A stretch of 36,298 nucleotides of DNA from a virus: positions 1 to 36,298 of the IMG/VR virus record IMGVR_UViG_3300030329_006107; one strand, given 5' to 3'. Positions 16,024 through 23,661 of the stretch are shown piece after piece. A program made the translations under genes and the position numbers. The notes beneath the pieces are model-generated. The model had not been told where the DNA came from, searched no databases, and was given only the letters and a program-made list of their open reading frames with translations. How positions within the stretch are numbered: position 1 is the stretch's first letter; each line of letters begins with the position of its first letter.

Positions 16024-16675
16024 TAAAGAAGATAGATATCATATTAGCAATTGTTCAGAAAAAGAATGGCATAATTTAATAACTGAATTATTCGATGACA
16101 CGGGCCTCGATGAGCAGAATGCAACCGAAGCTTTGTTTAAAGTAGATGATTGCCTAAAGCAAAAAGGCTTAAAGTATTGGTTATGCTATGGAACTGCACT
16201 AGGTTTTTACAGAGACGGAAACTTTATTCCTTGGGATGATGACATCGATATTCATACAATCGCTAGCGATTATGAAGCTGTGTTCGACGAAATAAAAGAT
16301 CTTTTTATTGAAAATGGTTTTATCGTCCGCGCCGTAAAAAGAGATGTATCAAGCAAAATGTCTCTTTTTTATAAAAAAATTAAAATACAAATTCAAGGTA
16401 TTTATGAAACAGAAGACGAGCCAGGTATGATTCAAACAAAATTATTTAAATATCCAAAACAGTTTTATTATGATAAGGCAGAGAAGTATAATTATAAAGG
16501 CCGCGTCTTTTTATTACCAGGACCTGCTAGTGAATATTTAACATTTTGCTATGATAAAAATTGGAATATCCCACAAAATATACCAGACTGGAGGGATTAT
16601 ATGAATATAGAACAATTAAAAAATGCTCACTGGATAGCTGCACACATTCAACGTTCTGGCGGGAAGAAAAAATAA
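16016..16675 (+). CDS. licD: LicD-family phosphotransferase
   Basis: A 219-residue LicD/fukutin-type protein. The signature lies at residues 55-79: WLCYGTALGFYRDGNFI followed by PWDDDIDI, with Asp74-Asp76 and Asp78 as the metal-binding acids of the nucleotidyltransferase fold. LicD proteins transfer phosphocholine from CDP-choline to surface glycans, and relatives transfer ribitol phosphate or other phosphodiester groups. AAGGAG lies 5 bases before the ATG. The gene sits between the radical SAM enzyme and the second sulfotransferase. Zwitterionic or phosphodiester decoration of the glycan made here is the likely role. No CDP-choline synthesis gene is seen in the window. Confidence 0.88.
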   Translation: MFSKEDRYHISNCSEKEWHNLITELFDDTGLDEQNATEALFKVDDCLKQKGLKYWLCYGTALGFYRDGNFIPWDDDIDIHTIASDYEAVFDEIKDLFIENGFIVRAVKRDVSSKMSLFYKKIKIQIQGIYETEDEPGMIQTKLFKYPKQFYYDKAEKYNYKGRVFLLPGPASEYLTFCYDKNWNIPQNIPDWRDYMNIEQLKNAHWIAAHIQRSGGKKK

Positions 16676-16677
16676 AA

Positions 16678-17463
16678 ATGTCTGATTTTATCGAAAAAGA
16701 AATAGTAAGACTGCAAAATAAATATGGGCTGGTTTTTGTTAAGCCAAACACTATTTTAATATCATATCCAAAATCTGGAAGAACTTGGTTGAGAATGATG
16801 TTGGCCAAGTTAATGAATGAGACATATAATAAAGCAAATAATGAAAAATATGAAATATTTCCAGCCCTCCACGATTCTTATAAACAAATAAAGGAAAGAT
16901 TTAAAAAGGATTATAAAAATTTAAATATTGTTTTCCTCCACAGACATCCAGCTGATGTAGCCATATCACACTATAAAGAGCTAACAACTAGTGGCCTCTC
17001 CGGCCTTAACGATTACGACGGCACTATAAGTGATTTTATTAGAAGCAAGGTTTATGGAATAAATAAGATAATTGAATATAATAATAAGTGGGCTGAAAAG
17101 GGTGGTAATTTTAATCGCTTTTTAATAATGTCTTATTATATGTTGCACAATGATCCTGCCACATGCCTATCTGCCATCGCTCAAATAATTGAGATACCAG
17201 CAACCAAAGAATATATTGAAAGCTCTATTGAATATGGTTCTTTTGAAAATATGAAAAAAATCGAAAATGGTGTGGGTGAAAACTTGCTCAAGAATTACAA
17301 AGGTAATTTTGGACATGGACCTGGACGCGTCCGCGTCGGAAAATATAATAATTATCACAACGTTTTAAGTAAAGAAGACATAGAATATGTTGAAGAGTGT
17401 ATGAAAAATAGTTTAATTACATACATTTATGATGATGATAACAAGGAAAATGATGATTTATAG
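16678..17463 (+). CDS. Sulfotransferase 2 (Sulfotransfer_1 type)
   Basis: A 261-residue protein with all the marks of a PAPS-dependent sulfotransferase. SYPKSGRTWLR (residues 29-39) is the 5'-phosphosulfate-binding loop. FLHRHPADVAISHY (Arg89, Ser97) is the 3'-phosphate site. Near the C-terminus, RVRVGKYNNYHNVLS matches the family's RKG-like motif plus Gly and Trp/Tyr region. I chose ATG 16678, two bases after the licD stop. The frame is open back to a TTG at 16561, but that part overlaps licD and resembles no sulfotransferase N-terminus. The sequence is clearly different from sulfotransferase 1, so the two probably modify different positions. Confidence 0.9.
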   Translation: MSDFIEKEIVRLQNKYGLVFVKPNTILISYPKSGRTWLRMMLAKLMNETYNKANNEKYEIFPALHDSYKQIKERFKKDYKNLNIVFLHRHPADVAISHYKELTTSGLSGLNDYDGTISDFIRSKVYGINKIIEYNNKWAEKGGNFNRFLIMSYYMLHNDPATCLSAIAQIIEIPATKEYIESSIEYGSFENMKKIENGVGENLLKNYKGNFGHGPGRVRVGKYNNYHNVLSKEDIEYVEECMKNSLITYIYDDDNKENDDL

Positions 17464-18325
17464 AAAAGAGGTGGATGGTTTTGATTGGGTTTTAAATATT
17501 TCAGACGGCGGCATCGGCTCAACCTTATATAACGCTAATACTCCAGGTAAAGATTACAAATTCGCCCGAGAAAGCATGTTTATGCAGCTTTTAGATACTG
17601 TTATAGGGGAAGGTATGACCTGCATTGATTTAGGCGCTAATATAGGCTATGCGACGATGTTTATGTTAAGAAATTCGGGTGATTCTGGAACAGTTTATGC
17701 GATTGAGCCAGATCCTCATAACCTACGCCTACTTAAAATCAATTTGGCCGAAAACGGATATAGGAATAAATGTGAAAAAACACAGTGTCTTATAACTGAT
17801 AAAGATGGAAAGAGTGAATTTTGGATTGCGCGCCACCCAAATCTTAATAGTGTTAGAAAAACAAGGCATAGTGTCCGACGTGAAATTATTGATTGTTTCA
17901 CATTGAAAACATTTTGTTCCACAAGAAAATATCCTAACTTTATTAAAATGGATATTGAGGGACATGAAGTAAAGGTATTCGAAAGCGGTTATGAATACTT
18001 TAAAAATAATGAAGGAGAAACACATTTCCTTCTAGAAGTGCATCCACAGTATTATGATAGTAATAACAACTTCGCAAAAATTCTTAATAAATATTATGAT
18101 ATTGGTTTTAAAATAAAGTATTTGGTTGGGACTCCTTCTAAAACTCTGCCTCCTTTTAGGGATGCTGGTTATAAACCAATAAAACAAATTGAGTCTGATG
18201 GCTGGGTTCGGTCCCTGTACGAGAATATTCCTCAAAAAGACGCTATTAAGTTTGCATGCAATTTGTTTAATAATGTTCATGGGAAAAAAGCAGTTCGCAG
18301 CATTATGGTTTCAAGGGAGAAATAA
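17453..18325 (+). CDS. FkbM-family methyltransferase 1
   Basis: A 290-residue SAM-dependent methyltransferase of the FkbM type. Motif I is CIDLGANIGYA (residues 57-67), the acidic loop is YAIEPDP (82-88), and the later KMDIEGHE (Asp167) with an FLLEVHP strand is the FkbM signature. Members methylate hydroxyl groups of sugars or polyketides. Two in-frame ATGs (17450 and 17453) follow AAGG; 17453 has the better spacing. It overlaps the sulfotransferase gene by 11 bases. An O-methylated sugar in the final glycan is the likely product. Confidence 0.88.
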   Translation: MIYRKEVDGFDWVLNISDGGIGSTLYNANTPGKDYKFARESMFMQLLDTVIGEGMTCIDLGANIGYATMFMLRNSGDSGTVYAIEPDPHNLRLLKINLAENGYRNKCEKTQCLITDKDGKSEFWIARHPNLNSVRKTRHSVRREIIDCFTLKTFCSTRKYPNFIKMDIEGHEVKVFESGYEYFKNNEGETHFLLEVHPQYYDSNNNFAKILNKYYDIGFKIKYLVGTPSKTLPPFRDAGYKPIKQIESDGWVRSLYENIPQKDAIKFACNLFNNVHGKKAVRSIMVSREK

Positions 18326-18329
18326 TAAA

Positions 18330-18950
18330 ATGATAAAAGTTAATTTGTTTTACGGAGACGATTATAAAGGAGAACAAGTAGAATTTGAATTTAAAGACGG
18401 ATCTGTCGCTATCGACTGTGGCGCGAATATAGGAGAGGTGACACATTTTCTGTCAGAAGCAGGCTTTGAAAAAGTATATTCATTTGAGCCAAATCTTTAT
18501 GCATTCAACATTCTACAGAGAAGATTTGCAGATAATCCTAAAGTTGAATGTTTGCCAAAGGCGGTTACAAATTCTTCAAAATCAGGACCAGGAAAGCTAT
18601 ATTTTCACAAAAAAGCAAACCAGAATCAAATAAAATATTCTACAGGGTGTTCGACCGCACCAGATAAGCATAATGTTGATGAAAACAATTTTATGGTTGT
18701 AGAGATGGTGGGTATTAGTGATTTTATCAAAAGTTTAGATCGCCCTGTGGGGATGCTAAAAATTGATGTTGAAGGTACCGAAGCAGATATTTTAAACGAC
18801 TTATTTGAATCTGGACTCATTAATGAGATTGGTCAAATATTTGTTGAGACTCATGAAAGCAAGGTACCATCTTCACAAAATGATATGAAATTGATAAGAG
18901 AGAGGATAGAAAAAGAAGGAATTAAAAATATTCATCTAGAATGGGAATGA
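18330..18950 (+). CDS. FkbM-family methyltransferase 2
   Basis: A 206-residue FkbM methyltransferase, shorter than its neighbour and only distantly similar to it. AIDCGANIGEV (27-37), YSFEPN (50-55) and KIDVEGTEAD (Asp146) are all in place. The start at 18330 follows GGGAG and comes 4 bases after the previous stop. The frame extends upstream, but only by overlapping the previous gene. The short N-terminus before motif I suggests a minimal catalytic domain. Two tandem FkbM genes imply two methylation sites or two different sugars. Confidence 0.87.
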   Translation: MIKVNLFYGDDYKGEQVEFEFKDGSVAIDCGANIGEVTHFLSEAGFEKVYSFEPNLYAFNILQRRFADNPKVECLPKAVTNSSKSGPGKLYFHKKANQNQIKYSTGCSTAPDKHNVDENNFMVVEMVGISDFIKSLDRPVGMLKIDVEGTEADILNDLFESGLINEIGQIFVETHESKVPSSQNDMKLIRERIEKEGIKNIHLEWE

Positions 18951-18954
18951 AACA

Positions 18955-19686
18955 ATGATTAGCACAAGAAAAAGAAATATATTAAAAGCAGCAAGTTGGA
19001 AAACTTTAGGATTTATCACACTTTCAGCTTTGACATATGCGATAACTGGCTCTTTAAAACAAATGACATATATTGCAATTTTATATCATCTTTGCATGTT
19101 GATGGCTTACATGTTTCATGAGCGTCTTTGGGATAAAATTCGTTGGGGTAAAACCAAAGGTCTGGCCATACAAATGACCGGAATGTCAGGCTCAGGAAAG
19201 AGTACCTTGACAAAACTTGTTTCCCAGCGCTTGAAGAAAAGAGGATTATTAGTTGAGATAATTGACGGAGATGAATACAGGGCAAATCTATGCAGCGATT
19301 TGGGATTTTCAAAAGAAGATAGGAATACAAATATTCGTCGCCTTGGTTTTGTAAGCAAAGTATTATCTCGCAATAATGTAATCACAATTATAGCAGCAAT
19401 CAATCCTTATGATGAAATAAGAAAAGAGTTGGTAAATAAAAATAAAAATTTAAAAACTGTTTATGTTGAATGCAAGATGAACGTGTTAATTGAAAGAGAT
19501 GTTAAGGGATTGTATAAAAAAGCACTACTTCCTGATGGCCATCCAGATAAAATTTATAACTTTACTGGTATATCCGATCCTTTCGAGGCACCCACTAATC
19601 CAGATTTGGTTATAAATACTGCTAAACAACCAGTAGATAAGTCTGTTAAACTATTAGAACAATTTATATTAAGAGAGATATCATGA
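18955..19686 (+). CDS. cysC: DUF2061-APS kinase fusion
   Basis: A 243-residue fusion. Residues 8-65 are a DUF2061 membrane domain, with KAASWKTLGF at its start, hydrophobic helices, and the closing FHERLWDKIRWG. Residues 70-243 are a complete adenylylsulfate kinase: P-loop GMSGSGKS (76-83), DGDEYRANL, FSKEDRNTNIRR, INPYDEIR, ERDVKGLYKKAL, and FTGISDPFEAPTNPDLV. It phosphorylates APS to PAPS, the sulfate donor. DUF2061 should tether it to the inner membrane. No ATP sulfurylase is seen, so APS would come from the host. Its place in an operon with two sulfotransferases strongly suggests a dedicated sulfation supply rather than cysteine synthesis. Confidence 0.93.
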   Translation: MISTRKRNILKAASWKTLGFITLSALTYAITGSLKQMTYIAILYHLCMLMAYMFHERLWDKIRWGKTKGLAIQMTGMSGSGKSTLTKLVSQRLKKRGLLVEIIDGDEYRANLCSDLGFSKEDRNTNIRRLGFVSKVLSRNNVITIIAAINPYDEIRKELVNKNKNLKTVYVECKMNVLIERDVKGLYKKALLPDGHPDKIYNFTGISDPFEAPTNPDLVINTAKQPVDKSVKLLEQFILREIS

Positions 19687-20066
19687 AAGAAGTAGATAAT
19701 CACTATAAAGCAGCCACACTGGCTATAGATTTCGACGGTGTGGTGCACAAGTACTCGAAAGGCTTCCAAGGGCTTCAAAACGCCTACGACGGCCCGAATG
19801 AAGGTACTAGGGAGGCGCTAGAAACGCTCCTCGACCGCGGTTTTAGGTTGATTATTGTGTCTTCTAGACCTGTTGATGTCATTAATGAGTGGTTAAAAAA
19901 GTACGATATGGCTAAGTATTTCGAAGAAGTGACGAATATTAAACGTCCAGCGAGTTTTTATATCGATGATCACGCTCTATATTTTAATAAAAATCTTGAA
20001 AATCCTTGGCAAAAGGTATTAGATGTGGTGAAAACCCCCAAGAAAAAGGGAGAAAAAAATGGCTAA
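19683..20066 (+). CDS. Small HAD-superfamily phosphatase
   Basis: A 127-residue minimal HAD hydrolase. Motif I is AIDFDGVVH (Asp16, Asp18), motif II is IIVSSRP, and motif IV is YIDDHA. Phages carry many such 110-130-residue proteins of unknown substrate. In this operon a sugar-phosphate or nucleotide-sugar by-product, for example PAP from sulfation, would be a sensible substrate, but this is inference. The ATG overlaps the preceding TGA. Bases 19741-19860 are about 53% G+C (63 of 120 counted), well above neighbouring DNA. Confidence 0.8.
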   Translation: MKEVDNHYKAATLAIDFDGVVHKYSKGFQGLQNAYDGPNEGTREALETLLDRGFRLIIVSSRPVDVINEWLKKYDMAKYFEEVTNIKRPASFYIDDHALYFNKNLENPWQKVLDVVKTPKKKGEKNG

Positions 20067-20952
20067 ATGCTTAGTAACAGGACACAAGGGCTATATCGGC
20101 GCCCATTTGTTTAAAAAATTGCAAGATCTTGGACACGAGGTTCAAGGAATTGATCTACAAGAAGAATATGGTAAGGATATTAATACAATACAGGGATTAG
20201 CAGAAGATGCAGCCGGTAATTTTCATCCTCATTATTGGAATTTTAAACCAGAATATGTATTTCACCTGGCATGCTTTCCAAGAGTTGCTTACAGCGTCGA
20301 AAATCCAGTGTTAACAATGAAAAATAATATCATGGTTGGCTCTCATGTACTTAATTTTGCTAGAAAAGTCGGAGCAAAAAGGGTTATTTATTCTAGTTCA
20401 TCATCAATTGTCGGTAATGGTCACGGACCAGAAAGCCCGTATGCCCTTCAAAAAATGGTCACAGAGCTAGAATGTCGTCTTTATACTAAGCTTTATAAAC
20501 TAGATACAGTTTCATTACGATATTTTAATGTATATTCAGAAGATCAAGAAACTAACGGTTCATATGGAACGGCAATTGCAAACTGGATGCAAGCAATTAG
20601 AGATAAAACAGTGCCTTATATTACCGGCAACGGGAAGCAGAGAAGAGATATGCTACACGTAAGTGACGCTGTTGATGCTAACATATTTGCAATGAACTTT
20701 GATAGATATGATTTTTCTGGAGATGTTTATGATATCGGAACGGGAACAAATGTTTCTTTGAATGAAATTAAGGAAATTGTACAAAAATATTTTCCGAATG
20801 TTAATTTTGATTATGTTGAACCAAGACCTGGTGATGTTTCTACAACTTTGGCTGAAGTAAGAAAACTCGGCAATATTGGTTGGCAAGCCGGCGTCTCTAT
20901 TAAAGAGGGGATCAATAATTGCTTTAAGGAACTTAAAAATGAACTATCCTAG
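20059..20952 (+). CDS. NAD-dependent sugar epimerase/dehydratase
   Basis: A 297-residue extended short-chain dehydrogenase. The NAD-binding TGHKGYIG is at residues 7-14, VIYSSSSSIVG carries the catalytic Ser region, and PYALQK holds Tyr128 and Lys132 of the YxxxK pair. RRDMLHVSD, then DIGTG, is the sugar-nucleotide-binding end of the family. It acts on UDP-, GDP- or dTDP-sugars (GalE, Gmd or RmlB-like). The start follows GGGAG and overlaps the HAD gene by 8 bases. With the dehydrogenase next to it, production of a uronic acid or its epimer is plausible. Confidence 0.9.
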   Translation: MAKCLVTGHKGYIGAHLFKKLQDLGHEVQGIDLQEEYGKDINTIQGLAEDAAGNFHPHYWNFKPEYVFHLACFPRVAYSVENPVLTMKNNIMVGSHVLNFARKVGAKRVIYSSSSSIVGNGHGPESPYALQKMVTELECRLYTKLYKLDTVSLRYFNVYSEDQETNGSYGTAIANWMQAIRDKTVPYITGNGKQRRDMLHVSDAVDANIFAMNFDRYDFSGDVYDIGTGTNVSLNEIKEIVQKYFPNVNFDYVEPRPGDVSTTLAEVRKLGNIGWQAGVSIKEGINNCFKELKNELS

Positions 20953-21793
20953 TACAGATAGCATAGGAATTGTTGGCCAAGGCTTTGTCGGCACCGCTCT
21001 TCGCGAGGGATTAAAAAACACTTTTGAAGTTGAAACTTATGATAAATTTAAAACAGAGGGATCAACTTGTACTAGTTTAGAAGAGTTGTGTGAAAGGACT
21101 TTCATACTGTTTTTGTGTCTTCCAACACCTATGAGGAAAGATGGGTCCTGTGATTTGTCAATACTAGAAGATGTTATATCTGAGCTAGATATAGTTTCGA
21201 AAGGAGATCATATTGCTGTTATTAAGTCGACAGTTCCTCCTGGTACCACAAGAAGGTTTAATAAACAATACACAAATTTGAAAGTTGTATTCTCCCCAGA
21301 ATTTCTAACAGAAGCAAATAGTATTGATGATTTTAAAAACCAAACCAGGATTATTGTCGGAGGGGAACGGCCGGCCTCTACAATTATTAAAAATATGTTT
21401 AGGATTGCATTTCCAAAAATACCCATTGTTAAAACTGGGTCGAATACTGCTGAGATGGTTAAGTATTTTACAAATTGTATATTGGCAACAAAGGTCAGCT
21501 TTGCAAATGAAATGAAGCAGATTTGCGAAAAAGCAGATATTGATTACGATAAAGTTGTTGAGTATGCTCTTTATGATGAGAGAATTGGTAAAACCCATCT
21601 CTCCACACCAGGACCTGACGGACATTTAGGTTTCGGCGGGTCGTGCTTCCCCAAAGATATCAATGCTTTGATTCATTATGCGAATGAAGCTGACGTCAAT
21701 CCATTGGTGTTATCTGCCGTCTGGCAAAAGAATTTAGAGGTCCGTCCCGGAAAAGATTGGGAAAATCTTAAAGGCCGAGCCGTGAGTGAATAA
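20939..21793 (+). CDS. Short UDP-glucose/GDP-mannose dehydrogenase
   Basis: A 284-residue nucleotide-sugar dehydrogenase. NAD-binding GIVGQGFVG is at residues 10-18, STVPPGT and VFSPEFL are in the first domain, EMVKYFTNC is in the central helix, and GFGGSCFPKD carries catalytic Cys236. It would oxidise the sugar C6 alcohol to a uronic acid. Family members usually have about 390-450 residues; this one stops about 48 residues after the catalytic Cys and lacks the C-terminal sugar-nucleotide-binding domain. Downstream DNA does not encode it. I chose ATG 20939, behind AAGGA and overlapping the epimerase by 14 bases. It ends the glycan cassette. Confidence 0.87.
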   Translation: MNYPSTDSIGIVGQGFVGTALREGLKNTFEVETYDKFKTEGSTCTSLEELCERTFILFLCLPTPMRKDGSCDLSILEDVISELDIVSKGDHIAVIKSTVPPGTTRRFNKQYTNLKVVFSPEFLTEANSIDDFKNQTRIIVGGERPASTIIKNMFRIAFPKIPIVKTGSNTAEMVKYFTNCILATKVSFANEMKQICEKADIDYDKVVEYALYDERIGKTHLSTPGPDGHLGFGGSCFPKDINALIHYANEADVNPLVLSAVWQKNLEVRPGKDWENLKGRAVSE

Positions 21794-21802
21794 AAGGAGA
21801 TT

Positions 21803-22033
21803 ATGATGACTATAACAAACTTTCAAGAGATGAAATTATCTAACCACGCTGTGGGGACTTTAATGATGTGCTTGCAAAAATGTCTGCTAGAACAAAGCGA
21901 TATTACTGGTATTTTAGGTAATTTAGTTTTTTTAGAAAAAGACGGTGAGCTTTTTTGCAAAAATCCGCCTTTAGTCAAAGTCGATCAACAAGAAAAGAAT
22001 ATTGATGATTACGACGACGATGACGAGTTTTAA
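21803..22033 (+). CDS. Small conserved marine phage protein, 76 aa
   Basis: A 76-residue protein with LSNHAVGTLMMCLQKCLLEQ in its first half, a pattern I recognise from T4-like marine phages but without known function. The C-terminus is a run of Asp and Tyr. AAAAGGAG lies 5-6 bases before the first of two ATGs (21803 and 21806). It begins the late-gene block ahead of the sigma factor. It may be a virion or replication-associated protein. Confidence 0.75.
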   Translation: MMTITNFQEMKLSNHAVGTLMMCLQKCLLEQSDITGILGNLVFLEKDGELFCKNPPLVKVDQQEKNIDDYDDDDEF

Positions 22034-22036
22034 GAT

Positions 22037-22306
22037 ATGCCTCGCTATACCTACGAATGCGAAACATGTAAAGAGGTGTTTGATTTAGTACATTCTATGA
22101 GTCATAAACCTACGGAGCGTGACGAGTGCGAAAAAGAATGCGTATTAAATAAAATACCAGCTAAATTAACAATTTTAAATTCTAAATCTAGTGAGTCAGG
22201 GAAAAAAGTTGGAACTGTTGTTAAAAATTCTATTGAAGAATTCAAGAAGGATTTAAAACAAGAAAAGCGGCGCCTCCAACGCGTCGAATATAAGGAAGAT
22301 GATTAA
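22037..22306 (+). CDS. FmdB-like zinc ribbon protein
   Basis: An 89-residue protein. Its start, MPRYTYECETC, is the FmdB/CxxC regulatory-type zinc ribbon, with Cys8 and Cys11. The second knuckle is a CEKEC (Cys31, Cys35), one residue longer than the usual CxxC, so its metal binding may differ. The second half is a basic helix. Such proteins commonly sit beside the late sigma gene in T4-related marine phages. A role in transcription is possible but unproven. Confidence 0.75.
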   Translation: MPRYTYECETCKEVFDLVHSMSHKPTERDECEKECVLNKIPAKLTILNSKSSESGKKVGTVVKNSIEEFKKDLKQEKRRLQRVEYKEDD

Positions 22307-22706
22307 ATATTTATTAATAGCATCAGCACTTTTTAATTGTGTGCTGGTAATAACACTTACTGGTATTGTACCATTTTTACTATTTCTATCAATATGTCTT
22401 AATATTGTGTTTATATGGTATGTTAAAACTTTATTAAATCAAATAAATGACATTAATGATGATATTGAAGAAATGTTTGGCACATTTGATGATTTTACAA
22501 AACACATTGAGGGCATTTACCAATTAGAATTATTCTATGGTGATGAGACGCTGGAATCTGTAATCAATCATTCTAGAAATGTTTTAGATGAAATAAATGA
22601 GTATAGACAAAAATTTTATTTAGATGGCGAAATTGTAGATCCAGATTTGCTAGAAGATGAAAAGGAAGAAAATTTTGACACAAAAGAAAAAGAGGAAGAG
22701 CAATAG
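22299..22706 (+). CDS. Two-helix membrane protein
   Basis: A 135-residue protein with two adjacent transmembrane segments at residues 3-22 and 25-44, followed by a long acidic helical cytoplasmic or periplasmic domain (coiled-coil-like, residues 45-105) and a Glu-rich tail. AAGGA lies very close to the ATG. It overlaps the zinc ribbon gene by 8 bases and the sigma factor gene by up to 50. Proteins of this form occur next to gp55 in related phages; function unknown. Confidence 0.75.
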   Translation: MIKYLLIASALFNCVLVITLTGIVPFLLFLSICLNIVFIWYVKTLLNQINDINDDIEEMFGTFDDFTKHIEGIYQLELFYGDETLESVINHSRNVLDEINEYRQKFYLDGEIVDPDLLEDEKEENFDTKEKEEEQ

Positions 22707-23364
22707 GTATTTTACTCAAGAGCATGAAGATGCAATTGTAAATTACGCTTTAACTGATGATTTAAAAATAAGAACTGAACTATACGGAAGATGGATCGGC
22801 CCCGCGTTTGACCAAATGGTTGATAAAATTGTATATACCTATAAGTTTACAAATTTACCCAACATTGAATCACTCAAAGATGAGTGTAAAGTTTGGTTAA
22901 CAACAATATTAGATAAATTTGAACCATCGAAAGGATCAAAAGCGTTTTCATATTTCAGTGTGATAACTAAGAATTGGTTTATTCACAAGGTCAAGAAAAA
23001 CACAAAGATGCTCCAAAGAGAGGTGCAATATGATATTTTGCCCGTTGATGTAGAAAAGAAATATATGGTAACCTATAATCCATATGAAAAAGACCGTGAA
23101 GAATTTGAGTTTTGGTTCCTCTTAAATAAAGAAATTGGTAAATGGGAAAATCTCAAATTAAAAGAAAAGGAACAGAAAGTTTTAAACGCAATTAAGATAT
23201 TGATGGAAAGTGTTGACGAAATAGAAATTTTTAATAAAAAAGCTATTTATCTTTACATGAGAGAAATTACTGGTCTCAATACAAAACAGATCGTAAATAA
23301 TTTAAATAAAATAAGATCTAAGTATAGACAATTTAAAAAAGATTGGGAAAATGGAAAAATCTAA
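22657..23364 (+). CDS. 55: T4 gp55-like late sigma factor
   Basis: Up to 235 residues, resembling the T4 late-transcription sigma factor gp55. Visible marks are FTQEHEDAIVNYALT near the N-terminus, RTELYGRWIGPAF, and the core block KFEPSKGSKAFSYFSVITK then NWFIHKVKK (about residues 87-113), equivalent to sigma region 2. A basic C-terminal helix (RSKYRQFKKDW) follows. It replaces the host sigma for late promoters, usually TATAAATA. The ATG at 22657 gives a very basic leader. A TTG at 22675 has a better ribosome-binding site (GGAAG) and may be the real start. Confidence 0.85.
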   Translation: MKRKKILTQKKKRKSNRYFTQEHEDAIVNYALTDDLKIRTELYGRWIGPAFDQMVDKIVYTYKFTNLPNIESLKDECKVWLTTILDKFEPSKGSKAFSYFSVITKNWFIHKVKKNTKMLQREVQYDILPVDVEKKYMVTYNPYEKDREEFEFWFLLNKEIGKWENLKLKEKEQKVLNAIKILMESVDEIEIFNKKAIYLYMREITGLNTKQIVNNLNKIRSKYRQFKKDWENGKI

Positions 23365-23659
23365 AAAAGAAAAGATTGACGTCAACAACTGCATACAGGA
23401 TGCAATTGAAAATATTAATAATGATAGAGCAATTGCCATGACTCTTTTGCAAGACTTGATGCAGTATCTAAAAGGACAAGAAGAAAGACATCAGACTGTC
23501 GGCCACGTTGCAGCAAAGTATTTAGAAACACTTCAAAGGTCAAATGAACAGTTGGTCAAAATATCTTCTTTGGTCCATAAAAAAACAAATGATAATTTTA
23601 AATTAACTGGCGTAGATAAAGAAGAGATATATTCCTTAATCGGACAACAAGAGGAGTAG
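23351..23659 (+). CDS. Small helical phage protein next to the late sigma factor
   Basis: A 102-residue, all-helical protein (residues 12-75, ending in a VKISSLVHKKT segment) with no cofactor motif. It overlaps the sigma factor gene by 14 bases and ends 2 bases before the baseplate gene. Similar small proteins lie beside gp55 in marine T4-like phages. Whether it is a co-activator such as gp33 or a structural part cannot be judged here. Confidence 0.7.
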   Translation: MEKSKKEKIDVNNCIQDAIENINNDRAIAMTLLQDLMQYLKGQEERHQTVGHVAAKYLETLQRSNEQLVKISSLVHKKTNDNFKLTGVDKEEIYSLIGQQEE

Positions 23660-23661
23660 TC

